Assembly (NCBI GenBank): GCA_022821725.1
Contig: JAJEDB010000079.1
Location: forward strand, 1-64,000
Direction: 5' to 3'
Length of the DNA: 64,000 bases
Source of the DNA: Candidatus Poribacteria bacterium
Lineage (GTDB): Bacteria; Poribacteria; WGA-4E; WGA-3G
Shown in pieces: positions 42,973 to 52,148 of this stretch (its first letter is position 1; the number at the start of each line of letters is the position of its first letter). The notes under the pieces were generated by a model that saw nothing but the letters and a program-made list of their open reading frames with translations, was not told where the DNA came from and did not search any database. A program made the translations under genes and the position numbers.

Positions 42973-43002
42973 TTGACTTTTCTGTAAGAAATAAACTATA
43001 AT
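42973..43002 (+). promoter_or_regulatory. Promoter of alaS
   Basis: TTGACT (42973-42978), 18-bp spacer, TATAAT (42997-43002). The Shine-Dalgarno GGAGAG follows before the ATG at 43037. Confidence 0.65.
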
Positions 43003-43036
43003 GTAGGCGTAGGATAACGGAGGAGAGCGTCCAAAA

Positions 43037-45694
43037 ATGACATCAGATGAAATCAGAACCAGCTTCTTAGAATACTTCCGTAAACACGGGCATGCCATTG
43101 TGCCGAGTGCGTCTTTGATACCAGCAGACGATCCGACACTGTTGTTCACGAACGCGGGTATGAATCAATTCAAAGATGTATTTCTCGGTATTGGGCAGCG
43201 GGAGTACACGCGCGCCGTTGACACACAAAAATGTCTGCGCGTTAGTGGTAAACACAACGATCTCGAAGAGGTCGGTTATTCGCCCAGCCACCATACTTTC
43301 TTTGAGATGCTCGGAAATTGGTCATTCGGCGATTATTACAAACAGGAAGCCATCGCCTTCGCATGGGAACTGGTGACCGAACTTTGGCAGATTCCGAAGG
43401 AGCGTCTCTGGGCGACAGTCTATCTTGAAGACGACGAAGCAGAAAAACTCTGGCTCCAAGAGACAGATCTTCCACTCTCGCGCATTCGCCGTTGCGATAA
43501 GGATAACTTTTGGGAAATGGGTGAGACGGGTCCTTGCGGTCCGTGCAGCGAACTCTTTGTTGATATGGGCGTAGAAGCCTACCCTGAAACCGCAAACGAC
43601 CCAGACGCGGGTCCCAATACGAGCGATCGTTTCAGAGAATTCTGGAATCTGGTGTTCATTCAGTATAACCGAAACGAAGACGGCACGCTCGAACCCCTGC
43701 CAGCAACACATGTTGATACAGGTATGGGTTTTGAACGGATCACCTCCATCTTGCAAGGCGTTGACACAAACTACAAGACGGATCTGTTTACACCCCTTTT
43801 GGCGACCATTGCGGATATGACAGATACCGCCTATTTCGACGATGAACGCGGGCTACCCCATCGAGTCATCGCTGACCATATTCGGTGTCTGACCTTTGCC
43901 ATCGGCGACGGTGTCATGCCCTCTAACGAGGGGCGAGGCTATGTTATCCGCAGGATCTTGCGACGGGCTGTGCTTTACGGCAAAAAATTAGAGATGGACG
44001 AAGCGTTCATCTATCGGCTCGTTGATAACGTCATCGAATTGCTTGGCGATGTATTTCCTGATGTGCGGCCGCGCCATGAGTTTATCACTCGCACGATTCA
44101 GGGTGAGGAGCACCGTTTTCATCAAACAATCGAACGGGGTTTGGAACTCCTTGATCGCTCATTCGACACGCTCAAGGCGCAGAACGACACACAAATTGAT
44201 GGAAAACGGGCGTTTGAGTTGTATGACACCTTCGGCTTTCCCCTCGATTTGACACAGATGCTGGCGCGTGAACGTGGGTTCACGGTTGACGATGCAGGCT
44301 TTGAAGACAGTATGGAAGAACAACGGGCGCGTGGACGTGCAGCATGGGAAGATAGAGGTGGCACCAAAGACGAAGAGATCTCTGTTTACGCCGAAGTCCT
44401 CAAAGAGCATGGCGAAACGGAATTCCTCGGTTACACAGAAAACAACATCGATGCAGAAGTCGTGGCTTTAATCGCCAACGCGGAATCAGTCGCCAGCGCG
44501 CAACAGGGAGATGAGGTGTTCGTCCTGCTGAACCGAACGCCTTTTTACGGTGAATCGGGCGGACAGGTCGGCGATGTCGGCACAATTGAGAATGGCAATG
44601 CCAAGTTGACTGTAGAAGATACGCTCAAACCTTCAGCAGACTTAGTTGTTCACAAGTGTAAGGTGCTTGAAGGTGAAATCACACCCTACACCGCAGTGCA
44701 AGCACAAATAGATATTGAACGCCGAAATGCTGTCGCCGTGAGCCATACAGCGACCCACCTTCTACACAGTGGACTGCGGCAGGTCCTCGGGACACACGTT
44801 GCGCAAGCCGGTTCACTTGTTGAAGCCGGTAGATTGCGATTTGATTTTTCACACTACGAATCTGTTTCACCAGAACAATTACGAGAGATTGAGGAATTCG
44901 TCAACGAAAAAATTCGTGGGAATGACGCGCTGTCCATCAATGAAATGTCGTTAGATGCGGCGAAATCGAAAGGGGCTTTGGCCTTCTTCGGCGACAAATA
45001 CGGCGACATTGTGCGCGTTGTGCAAGCGGGCAATTATAGCGTTGAACTCTGCGGTGGTACCCATGTTGACGCAACCGGTGAACTCGGTTTCGTAAAACTG
45101 ATGAGCGAAAGCAGTATCGCTGCAGGGGTCCGACGCGTTGAGGCACTGACCGGTACTGCCGCGGTAGCAACGGTTCAAGAAGATACTGTGCTTCTCGCCA
45201 ACGTGGCGAATCTGCTGAAAGCGCCCAAAACTGAGCTGCCCGAACGGGTCGAACGCCTCCTTCAGGAACAACGGGATTTAGCACAACAAATCCAACACCT
45301 CAAAAGCCAGCAAGCCCTTTCGAACGTCGGGACCTTGGTCGAAGGTGCGACGCTTGTTGAAGATGTGCGGGTCGTTGCGTCCCTCGTAACAGACGCCGAT
45401 AGGAACGGGTTACGGAAACTCGTCGATGAACTCAAAACGCGTTTAGAATCCGGTGTTGTTGCGCTTGCGGCTGTGTCAGGAAATGAAGTCGCCTTTGTGG
45501 TTGGGGTAACAGCAGACTTGGTGAAAAACCGTGATTTGCATGCGGGCAAAATCGTCTCCGAACTCACCCAACTGGCTGACGGTCGCGGTGGCGGACGTCC
45601 AGAACTTGCCCAAGGTGGCGGCAAGAATCCGAGTAAGGTGAACGCAGCGATTGCGAAAACCAGCGACATCGTTGGACAACAACTTAAAGCTTAA
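43037..45694 (+). CDS. alaS: Alanyl-tRNA synthetase
   Basis: 885 residues, full length. Catalytic class II core: IRTSFLEYFRKHGHAIVPSASLIPADDPTLLFTNAGMNQFKDVFLG (motif 1-2), GKHNDLEEVGYSPSHHTFFEMLGNWSFGDYYK, and GRGYVIRRILRRAVLYGKKL (motif 3). The editing domain has AVAVSHTATHLLHSGLRQVLGTHVAQ (HxxxH) and YSVELCGGTHVDATGELG (CxxxH), so all four zinc ligands are present. A C-Ala domain (DHAGKIVSELTQLADGRGGGRPELAQGGGKNP-like) closes the protein. It charges tRNA-Ala and clears mis-acylated Ser or Gly. Confidence 0.96.
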   Translation: MTSDEIRTSFLEYFRKHGHAIVPSASLIPADDPTLLFTNAGMNQFKDVFLGIGQREYTRAVDTQKCLRVSGKHNDLEEVGYSPSHHTFFEMLGNWSFGDYYKQEAIAFAWELVTELWQIPKERLWATVYLEDDEAEKLWLQETDLPLSRIRRCDKDNFWEMGETGPCGPCSELFVDMGVEAYPETANDPDAGPNTSDRFREFWNLVFIQYNRNEDGTLEPLPATHVDTGMGFERITSILQGVDTNYKTDLFTPLLATIADMTDTAYFDDERGLPHRVIADHIRCLTFAIGDGVMPSNEGRGYVIRRILRRAVLYGKKLEMDEAFIYRLVDNVIELLGDVFPDVRPRHEFITRTIQGEEHRFHQTIERGLELLDRSFDTLKAQNDTQIDGKRAFELYDTFGFPLDLTQMLARERGFTVDDAGFEDSMEEQRARGRAAWEDRGGTKDEEISVYAEVLKEHGETEFLGYTENNIDAEVVALIANAESVASAQQGDEVFVLLNRTPFYGESGGQVGDVGTIENGNAKLTVEDTLKPSADLVVHKCKVLEGEITPYTAVQAQIDIERRNAVAVSHTATHLLHSGLRQVLGTHVAQAGSLVEAGRLRFDFSHYESVSPEQLREIEEFVNEKIRGNDALSINEMSLDAAKSKGALAFFGDKYGDIVRVVQAGNYSVELCGGTHVDATGELGFVKLMSESSIAAGVRRVEALTGTAAVATVQEDTVLLANVANLLKAPKTELPERVERLLQEQRDLAQQIQHLKSQQALSNVGTLVEGATLVEDVRVVASLVTDADRNGLRKLVDELKTRLESGVVALAAVSGNEVAFVVGVTADLVKNRDLHAGKIVSELTQLADGRGGGRPELAQGGGKNPSKVNAAIAKTSDIVGQQLKA

Positions 45695-45781
45695 ACTTGC
45701 AGATACCCCTTCTGCAAGACAGATATGTGCGTGAAAAGCGTTTACGAGAAACGGTGTCTTATAATACACAAAGGAGAAGTC

Positions 45782-46339
45782 ATGGATTGGAGTTTGATTG
45801 CGTCACTTTTTTGGAAATTCAGTCTCGGTATTTTCCTAATTGCCCTTACAGCACTCGCGGGGTATATGTGTGCTGCTGTCGGTAGCTTCCGAAACTCTTT
45901 AAATAGCATCCGAAACACGCTGAACTCCACAGAAAACATCATTAATCAAGAGATCGGAGAATTGATTACCGACGTGGACAGGACGGTGAAAGAGGTGAAT
46001 AAGGAACTCCCGGAACTGCTGCAAAATTTGAATGGATTGACCGCCTCCTTACAAGGCATTAGTGAGTCCGAAATTCAACCCACCGTGCACAATATCCAAG
46101 AAATGAGCGGTGCCCTGAACCAAAGCATTCAAGAACTTGATGAATTGGTTCAAAAAGTGAGCAGTTTTTCTGGTCAGACGATCGAACAAGCCACGTTTTT
46201 CCGGAATCAGATAGCGGTTTCACTTACTGATATCGTAAGTTTGTGGCAAGGCATCAAAGCGGGATGGGATAGTTTCAGTGCCACACAACCCTCCGAATCG
46301 GAAGAGGACATTCCGATATCCGTGGCATCTAACGGATAA
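45782..46339 (+). CDS. DUF948-like membrane-anchored coiled-coil protein
   Basis: About 185 residues from ATG 45782, chosen for AAAGGAGA just upstream. One transmembrane helix (FWKFSLGIFLIALTALAGYMCAAVGSF) is followed by a long heptad-rich region (SFRNSLNSIRNTLNSTENIINQEIGELITDVDRTVKEVNKELPELLQNLNGL). This resembles Firmicute-type DUF948 proteins, which usually sit beside YtxH proteins; a YtxH gene indeed follows at 46670. Function unknown, possibly envelope stress related. Confidence 0.7.
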   Translation: MDWSLIASLFWKFSLGIFLIALTALAGYMCAAVGSFRNSLNSIRNTLNSTENIINQEIGELITDVDRTVKEVNKELPELLQNLNGLTASLQGISESEIQPTVHNIQEMSGALNQSIQELDELVQKVSSFSGQTIEQATFFRNQIAVSLTDIVSLWQGIKAGWDSFSATQPSESEEDIPISVASNG

Positions 46340-46669
46340 CGCACTAAGGCTAAATTGTCAGTTTCCTACATTAAAAAAAGCAACATCGTATTTTTAAATT
46401 GCAACAGATCCTGATGAAAAAGCTAAATATGATAATTGAAACTTTCCACCCTGATTTTCGTAAACTTTAACAACGTGTTTTGGAAGCTTGCAAGCTGCTT
46501 TAAAATACTCCAAATTTGGAGATATGCAAGCTGCACCAAAACAATCCCAATTTAATATAGGACTTACGCAAAATGACCAAATTTCACCTATTTTCACAGG
46601 ATTCGGTGCGGTTAGAAACCGCACCTACCGGGGGAGTGCGTAAGTCCTGTTAATAGAAAGGACAAAAAA
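46340..46669. other. 330-bp intergenic region carrying repeat copy 2
   Basis: No gene seen. GCAAGCTGC occurs twice (about 46489 and 46525) around the palindrome CTCCAAATTTGGAG (46508-46521). The AGGACTTACG element occupies 46559-46648, and its right end supplies sequence just before the YtxH ribosome-binding site, so it splits the DUF948-YtxH pair. Confidence 0.55.
46559..46648. repeat. 90-bp repeat with AGGACTTACG terminal inverted repeats, copy 2
   Basis: Differs from copy 1 (1164-1252) at only a few positions. The T/C change near the left end and A/G near the right end keep the outer stem paired: (T/C)AAAA facing (A/G)CGTAAGT. Flanking TTAAT occurs on both sides, a possible target duplication. 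Confidence 0.75.
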
Positions 46670-47065
46670 ATGAGTAACAACGGACAGAACAACGGAATCG
46701 CAATGATCTTCGCCTTTATTAGCGGCTTTATGGCAGGGGCGGTTATCAGTCTGCTCTATGCCCCGAGTTCCGGCAAGGAGACCCGACAAAAAATTCGTGA
46801 TACTTCGATTGAAGCAAAGAACCGGACAGTCGAGTTCGCAAACCAGGCGGGTGATAGCGCGCGGCAAGGCGTTCAGACTATCGTGGAACAGGGAAAAGAA
46901 AGCGTTCACCACATCGTAGACGGTGGAAAGGAACGTATCCACCAAGCTGGCGAACAGGTAAAAAGTGCTGTGGAAACAGGACGTAAAGTTTCCGCAGATG
47001 TCCGATCCAAAATCGCTGGATCTATCCCGGGCGTTGACGATGCTGAAGAAACCGAGGAAGCCTAA
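46670..47065 (+). CDS. YtxH-domain protein
   Basis: 131 residues. A glycine-rich membrane helix near the N-terminus (GIAMIFAFISGFMAGAVISLLYAPSSGKETRQKI) carries the exact YtxH signature G-x-x-x-G-a-x-x-x-L-L-x-A-P-x-S-G-x-E-x-R. A long amphipathic, Lys/Glu-rich tail follows. YtxH proteins are general-stress or gas-vesicle-like membrane proteins of unknown activity. AAAGGA lies before the ATG. Confidence 0.85.
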   Translation: MSNNGQNNGIAMIFAFISGFMAGAVISLLYAPSSGKETRQKIRDTSIEAKNRTVEFANQAGDSARQGVQTIVEQGKESVHHIVDGGKERIHQAGEQVKSAVETGRKVSADVRSKIAGSIPGVDDAEETEEA

Positions 47066-47147
47066 ACGCCTTTTCAAGGCATACGGACGGAACAAAAGAT
47101 CGTGGACCTGAGCCACATACCGACAGGTCCAATGATCCGTTAAATGA

Positions 47148-47900
47148 ATGGAAATTGAAAAGTTGAGAATCCTACTTGAACAAGTTAAGGGGGGAGAGAT
47201 GGCAGTGGATGATGCCCTGCAATCTCTCCGCACCCTTCCTTTTGAAGATTTAGGATTTTCAAAAATCGATCACCATCGGCAGCTTCGTACTGGATTTCCT
47301 GAAGTCATCTTCTGTCAAGGAAAAACAGTAGAACATGTCCAGCAGATTAGTGAACGTATCCTCGCTGCAGGACATCCTCTCCTCGCAACGCGTGCCACCC
47401 CTGACATGTATAAAGCCGTCCAAGCAGTTCAACCCACGGCACGCTATAATGAACTTGGGCGAACGATCACCGTCTCGCAATCCGCGGAAGATACAGGGGC
47501 TCCGGGTATACTTGTTGTTTCTGCAGGCACCTCCGATTTGCCTGTAGCCGAGGAAGCCGCCGAAACCGCGCTGATGATGGGAAACCAACCGGAACGTCTT
47601 TATGATGTCGGCGTGGCAGGATTACACCGACTCATGAGTAATCACGAGAAACTCCTGGAGGCGCGGGTTATTATTGTCGTTGCGGGAATGGAAGGTGCGC
47701 TCCCGAGTGTTGTCGGTGGATTGGTGGATTGCCCTGTCATCGCAGTTCCGACAAGTATCGGCTACGGTGCCAGTTTCGGTGGACTCGCCGCCCTATTAGG
47801 GATGCTAAACAGTTGTGCATCCGGTGTCACCGTCGTGAATATCGATAACGGTTTCGGGGCGGGGTATAGTGCGTCCCTTATCAATCGGCTCGACGCGTAA
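47148..47900 (+). CDS. larB: Nickel pincer cofactor synthesis protein LarB
   Basis: The 250-residue product has an N-terminal helical part ([60 protein letters not shown]) and a PurE/AIR-carboxylase-like C-terminal domain ([75 protein letters not shown]). LarB carboxylates nicotinate adenine dinucleotide, the first step to the nickel-pincer cofactor of lactate racemase. larC and larE are not in the window. No strong Shine-Dalgarno. Confidence 0.9.
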   Translation: MEIEKLRILLEQVKGGEMAVDDALQSLRTLPFEDLGFSKIDHHRQLRTGFPEVIFCQGKTVEHVQQISERILAAGHPLLATRATPDMYKAVQAVQPTARYNELGRTITVSQSAEDTGAPGILVVSAGTSDLPVAEEAAETALMMGNQPERLYDVGVAGLHRLMSNHEKLLEARVIIVVAGMEGALPSVVGGLVDCPVIAVPTSIGYGASFGGLAALLGMLNSCASGVTVVNIDNGFGAGYSASLINRLDA

Positions 47901-47908
47901 CTTATCGG

Positions 47909-48535
47909 TTATTCCGCACCCAGAACGTCTTCCTGCTTTTCCTCACCTGCGATTCTCAGCACAACACTTGCACTTCTTGGCGTTCCTTGCGAACTGGTCC
48001 CTGATTTAGAGAAGTTGTGTTCTGCTTTTAATTGAACCACTTCAGAATTGATGCTGAGGATAACAATATCAGTGCCAATTTTGCACCGAATTTGGTATGG
48101 AACCGATTCAGAACGATTGTGTCCATAGGAGCGCCGTTGCCATGTTACACCGGATGCCCCAGCATAGACGGTGAGGGCTGTTTCGGCAGCTTTTGCAACG
48201 TCTTCCCCCGAGTTAAGGACACGTCTTGCTGCGTTTGCGGCTTTGTTTACAGCGTTCTCCAGACGTTCCTGAACTGCTTTCGTATCACTCTCATCTGCGT
48301 CATCCATCTCTTTACTCTTTCGTAAAGCGACATAGACTATCGCTCCGAGCACACAAAGAAAAACGGAGGTACTCAGGATAACAGTGCCTCGCAACTCACG
48401 ACGGCGCGTCATGCTTTCAAAATCCTCGCGATGGTGTGGATAGAACGCATCGTGTGCAAAAATCGGTGTGATCCAGCACAATATACCGATAATTAGCAAT
48501 AGTAACGGGGAAGAGAAAAATTTTCGGAACATCAA
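47909..48535 (-). CDS. Hypothetical exported membrane protein
   Basis: 208 residues. It has a signal peptide (...LCWITPIFAHDAFYPHHREDFE), then a transmembrane helix (GTVILSTSVFLCVLGAIVYVALRKSKE) and an Ala-rich helical region (LENAVNKAANAARRVLNSGEDVAKAAETALTVYAG). A beta-rich end follows with paired strands (YQIRCKIGTDIVILSINSEVVQLKAEHNFSKSG). No family recognised. Convergent with larB (8-base gap). Confidence 0.65.
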   Translation of the reverse strand: MMFRKFFSSPLLLLIIGILCWITPIFAHDAFYPHHREDFESMTRRRELRGTVILSTSVFLCVLGAIVYVALRKSKEMDDADESDTKAVQERLENAVNKAANAARRVLNSGEDVAKAAETALTVYAGASGVTWQRRSYGHNRSESVPYQIRCKIGTDIVILSINSEVVQLKAEHNFSKSGTSSQGTPRSASVVLRIAGEEKQEDVLGAE

Positions 48536-48630
48536 TATGTACCCGCCTTGGTATCCAGTATAGCAACGAGAAACCGAAATGTCAATCCCGTATACGCCAA
48601 TGGATGTGTAAAACTTTTTCTATAGATATA

Positions 48631-48647
48631 TTGCTCTGCTGGTGCAA
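48631..48647. repeat. Decayed TATAGACATA-type hairpin
   Basis: TATAGATATA is followed by TTGCTCT-GCT-GGTGCAA. The stem has lost one pair but flank and loop match the family at 35031, 35113, 36119 and 36170. Confidence 0.5.
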
Positions 48648-48763
48648 AGAGGGCTTGCGCGTTAAGTGTCCTTGACCTTAATGCATGAAAAACTTGACCT
48701 AAAATTGTAAATTTGATAAAATATATATAAATAGATACGAATCCAGGATAAGGAGATAGACAT

Positions 48764-49441
48764 TTGCAGCAAAGAACACCAATTGAAGAACAAATTGATC
48801 TCCCGTTTGTAGAATCTTTACGCATCAGTTTTCAGAGTTTGAAAATCCGTTTTGGGCGTTCAATCATTACGACGGCTGGTATCACACTCGGTATTGCATT
48901 TTTAGTCTCAGTTTGGACAAATAACGAAATCGGTCTCGCCCTACAGGAAAGCGGACGACAATCAGCAATTAATACCTTTGAAGAGACAACGGAAAAAGGC
49001 ATTTCCACAAAAGATATCTGGTTGATTATCATGTCGTTGATTGTCTGTGTGGTAGGTATTGCGAACTCAATGCTCATGGCGGTAACAGAGCGTTTTCGCG
49101 AGATCGGCACGATGAAATGTCTCGGTGCGTTAGACGGGTTCGTGGTTAGATTGTTCCTCCTTGAATCGGGATTTCAGGGGTTTTCGGGAGCACTCATCGG
49201 CGCGCTTATTGGAACACTGGGCGCAGTGCTTTTAGGGCTTAAAGACTACGGGTTAGACTTATTCTTTTATTTTCCACTGTTACCTGCGCAGCCTGAAGAC
49301 GGAACAATGCGGCTCGGTGTTATCGTCGTCATCCTACTGGGATGTATTCTGGGTATGATTTTGGCAGTGATCGGTTCCTCGTTTCCTGCATGGCGTGCGG
49401 CGAAACTTCCGCCTGCTGAAGCAATGCGTACCGAGGTATAA
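48764..49441 (+). CDS. Short FtsX/MacB-like ABC transporter permease (TTG start)
   Basis: 225 residues from a TTG codon, chosen because AAGGAGA lies 8 bases upstream and no ATG fits. A first helix (IITTAGITLGIAFLVSVWTNN) leads almost at once to TKDIWLIIMSLIVCVVGIANSMLMAVTERFREIGTMKCLGALDGFVVRLFLLESGFQG, the FtsX core, then two more helices and the RAAKLPPAEAMRTEV end. Usual family members are about 400 residues with a ~200-residue periplasmic MacB_PCD domain between helices 1 and 2; here only ~35 residues remain. It pairs with the ATPase 15 bases downstream. Confidence 0.82.
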   Translation: MQQRTPIEEQIDLPFVESLRISFQSLKIRFGRSIITTAGITLGIAFLVSVWTNNEIGLALQESGRQSAINTFEETTEKGISTKDIWLIIMSLIVCVVGIANSMLMAVTERFREIGTMKCLGALDGFVVRLFLLESGFQGFSGALIGALIGTLGAVLLGLKDYGLDLFFYFPLLPAQPEDGTMRLGVIVVILLGCILGMILAVIGSSFPAWRAAKLPPAEAMRTEV

Positions 49442-49456
49442 GCACGGAGGACAATT

Positions 49457-50191
49457 ATGGCTGATATCGTTGTGAAAACTGAAGATGTTGTCAAAGAATA
49501 TCGCATGGGTTCAAACATTCTTCGTGCTTTGGACGGCATCAACATTGAAATTGAACGTGGAGAGTATATTTCGTTGATGGGTCCCTCGGGTTCAGGCAAA
49601 TCCACGCTTTTTAACATGATCGGTGCTCTCGATCGTCCTACGGAGGGTCAAGTTTACATCGACGGGCAAAATATGTCCCATCTTTCGCAAAGACAAATTG
49701 CGGCGTTTCGGTGTCATCGTGTGGGCTATATTTTTCAAAGTTACAATTTGCTGCACGTGCGGAGCGCGCATGGGAATGTAACGCTACCGATGATTTTCGC
49801 TGGCATACCTGAGAGACAACGCAATGAAAAAGCGGAACAGTTACTGGATATGGTAGGATTGGGGGATCGGATGTACCATCTCCCTGACGAACTTTCAGGG
49901 GGTCAGCGTCAACGTGTCGCTATCGCCAGAGCACTCGCGAACGATCCGAGTATCATCCTCGCGGACGAACCGACAGCAAACCTCGACACGATTACAGGAC
50001 GTGAGATTATCGACCTCGTCAAACGCTTGAATAAAGAACAAGGGGTTACTGTTATTTCAGCAACACACGACCTGAAGATGTTAGATGTCTCTGACCGGAT
50101 TGTGGACATCCGAGACGGGCTGGTGGAACGCATCAGGAACCGAGACGAGATTGACATCGAAGTCGGCGAAGTCGGCGGGGAGGGTCACTAA
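49457..50191 (+). CDS. LolD/MacB-type ABC transporter ATP-binding protein
   Basis: 244 residues: Walker A YISLMGPSGSGKSTLFNMIGALDRPTEG, Q-loop VGYIFQSYNLL, signature LPDELSGGQRQRVAIARALANDPSIILADEPTANLD (Walker B included) and H-loop VISATHDLKML. These ATPases power FtsX-type permeases in lipoprotein release, macrolide export or peptide export. Its partner is the short permease just upstream; no membrane fusion protein is near. All catalytic motifs are intact. Confidence 0.9.
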   Translation: MADIVVKTEDVVKEYRMGSNILRALDGINIEIERGEYISLMGPSGSGKSTLFNMIGALDRPTEGQVYIDGQNMSHLSQRQIAAFRCHRVGYIFQSYNLLHVRSAHGNVTLPMIFAGIPERQRNEKAEQLLDMVGLGDRMYHLPDELSGGQRQRVAIARALANDPSIILADEPTANLDTITGREIIDLVKRLNKEQGVTVISATHDLKMLDVSDRIVDIRDGLVERIRNRDEIDIEVGEVGGEGH

Positions 50192-50198
50192 AAAACCT

Positions 50199-51218
50199 TT
50201 AGACCTCCGACAACAGGACAGGACGGTTTTCACGAAGCGACTTCAACGCTGCGAAACCGATCGCAACAGGTGCCCGACCATCGTTCCCTGTAACCGGCGG
50301 TGGCGTGTCTTCCTGAATGCACGCGAAGAACGCTCGCAACTCTGAAAGGAACGCTGGCTTGTAGCGTTCAACAAAGAAATACGGAGGGGACGCAGCGCGT
50401 GTCCCTTCACTACCGCTGAAGGTAACGGCATCTGTCAGTGGATTCTCCGCCTTAACCATCCCTTTTGAACCGAAAACCTCAACACGCTGGTCGTAACCGT
50501 AGACAGCCTCTCTGCTGTTATCAATAGTTGCGATAACCCCGTTTCGGAACCGTAAAGTGATAACGGCGGTGTCGATGTCACCCACCTCACCGATTTTGGG
50601 ATCAACGCGCACGCCACCCACCGCATACACCTCAACAACTTCGTCCCCGATGAGATAACGCGCCATATCGAAATCATGGATGGTCATGTCAAGAAAGATC
50701 CCACCGGAGACCTTGACGTATTCGATCGGTGGTGGTGCGGGGTCTCGGCTCGTGATTCGCACGATGTGGGGCTTGCCAATCTCTCCAGAAGCGACGGCTT
50801 CGCGAACCCGCATGAAACTCGCGTCAAATCGACGGTTGAAACCGACCTGAAACTTAACCCCTGCCCTTTCTACAATCGCCAAAGTCTCATCAATTTGTTC
50901 CAAATCCAAGGAGATCGGTTTCTCACAAAAGACGTGTTTCCTTGCTTGTGCCGCGGCTTGGCTAATTTCGACGTGTGTATCGGTGGCAGATGCGACTAAC
51001 ACCGCGTGAATCTGTGGATCCGTCAAGAGAGTGTTGTAATCTGTTGTTACTTTCGGCACATTAAACTGTTTCGCGAGCGACTTAACACCGGGGGCATCCA
51101 AACTGCAAATCGAGATGAGTTCGGCTTCGGGTATGTTCTGGGCAAGGTGTTCAATGTGGAGTGCCCCGATACGTCCTGCACCGATAACGCCGACACCAAT
51201 TTTTGCGGATTTGTTCAT
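50199..51218 (-). CDS. iolG: Inositol 2-dehydrogenase-like oxidoreductase
   Basis: 339 residues from ATG 51216-51218 (the preceding in-frame TTG is less likely). KIGVGVIGAGRIGALHIEHLAQNIPEAELISICSLD is the Rossmann motif, HVFCEKPISLDLEQIDETL the EKP site, and VSGGIFLDMTIHDFDMARYLIGDEVVEVYAVGG the catalytic G-x-x-x-D-M-x-I-H-D-x-D motif typical of IolG. With the IolE-like gene 30 bases upstream this indicates myo-inositol (or related polyol) catabolism. AGGAAAGG precedes the ATG. Confidence 0.85.
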   Translation of the reverse strand: MNKSAKIGVGVIGAGRIGALHIEHLAQNIPEAELISICSLDAPGVKSLAKQFNVPKVTTDYNTLLTDPQIHAVLVASATDTHVEISQAAAQARKHVFCEKPISLDLEQIDETLAIVERAGVKFQVGFNRRFDASFMRVREAVASGEIGKPHIVRITSRDPAPPPIEYVKVSGGIFLDMTIHDFDMARYLIGDEVVEVYAVGGVRVDPKIGEVGDIDTAVITLRFRNGVIATIDNSREAVYGYDQRVEVFGSKGMVKAENPLTDAVTFSGSEGTRAASPPYFFVERYKPAFLSELRAFFACIQEDTPPPVTGNDGRAPVAIGFAALKSLRENRPVLLSEV

Positions 51219-51250
51219 CAAAAACCTTTCCTACATGGATTCTATTCGTG

Positions 51251-52144
51251 CTACACAATTGAATTCAGATACCGAAGATTCCGTTCTGCACTCTCGTAAG
51301 GACTCCCCATCCCCGGCAAGACATCCTGCTCCACGACGATCCACCCCTCGTAGTCTCGCCTGCGTAATTCCCCAAGGAACGCGGGGAAATCAACGTCTCC
51401 GTTGCCTAACTCGCAAAAAACACCGTTGCCAACGGATTCAAAATAATCCCACGCCTCCTTCCGGGAACGGGCAGCGATATCGGGATGGCAATCCTTGAAA
51501 TGGACGTGCCAGACGCGATCGGCGTGACGGGCATACGCTTCAATTGGATCACCGCCACCGAATCGGTAATGTCCTGTATCAAAACACAATCCGATGAGGC
51601 TGGGATCGGTGTGTTCCATCAACGTGTCCACTTCCGCGGCTGTCTCTACATATCCGGCGCAATGTGGATGGAAAACGGTGCGAAGTCCTGTCTCGTCTCG
51701 GACAGATCGTGCGATACGATGCGCGCCCTGTATAAACGTATCCCACTGCGCAGGTGTCAACCCGTGTTCAGGACGGATACGCCCGGCGTATCGGGTGCGT
51801 AGTTCCGTGGTGGCGTTGTCGTCCGAAAGCACGATGAAGGGTATTTTTCCGCTGACATCTGCTAACAAACGGGCGTGACGCAGTGCTGCTGCTTCACCTG
51901 CTGTGTGTGTTTTTTCGTCAGCGAGTGCGACCGCTACGAACGCGCCTAACAGTGTTAGCTCCCGTTTTTTAAGTTCGGCATGGAGGCGTTTTGGATCCGT
52001 CGGCATGAACCCCCAATCTCCTAATTCGGTGCCGAGGTAACCGATGGTGTGCATCTCGTCTAAGACTTGTGCGTAGCCGGGTGCTTCACCGTCCAACTCA
52101 AACTCAAGCACACCCCACGAACACGGGGCATTTGCAATCTTCAT
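51251..52144 (-). CDS. iolE: IolE-like sugar isomerase / inosose dehydratase
   Basis: The 297-residue TIM barrel starts MKIANAPCSWGVLEFELDG, the N-A-P-x-S-W-G opening typical of inosose dehydratase IolE. Metal ligands are visible in TVFHPHCAGYVET (His), GLCFDTGHYRFGGGDP (Asp-x-x-H), VWHVHFKDCHPD (His-x-H) and GWIVVEQDVLPG (Glu). Followed by iolG, so it probably acts second in inositol breakdown. Its ATG lies 4 bases after the stop of a restriction-enzyme-like gene, and its likely ribosome-binding site (AGGAG, about 15 bases upstream) is inside that gene. Confidence 0.78.
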   Translation of the reverse strand: MKIANAPCSWGVLEFELDGEAPGYAQVLDEMHTIGYLGTELGDWGFMPTDPKRLHAELKKRELTLLGAFVAVALADEKTHTAGEAAALRHARLLADVSGKIPFIVLSDDNATTELRTRYAGRIRPEHGLTPAQWDTFIQGAHRIARSVRDETGLRTVFHPHCAGYVETAAEVDTLMEHTDPSLIGLCFDTGHYRFGGGDPIEAYARHADRVWHVHFKDCHPDIAARSRKEAWDYFESVGNGVFCELGNGDVDFPAFLGELRRRDYEGWIVVEQDVLPGMGSPYESAERNLRYLNSIV

Positions 52145-52148
52145 TATG

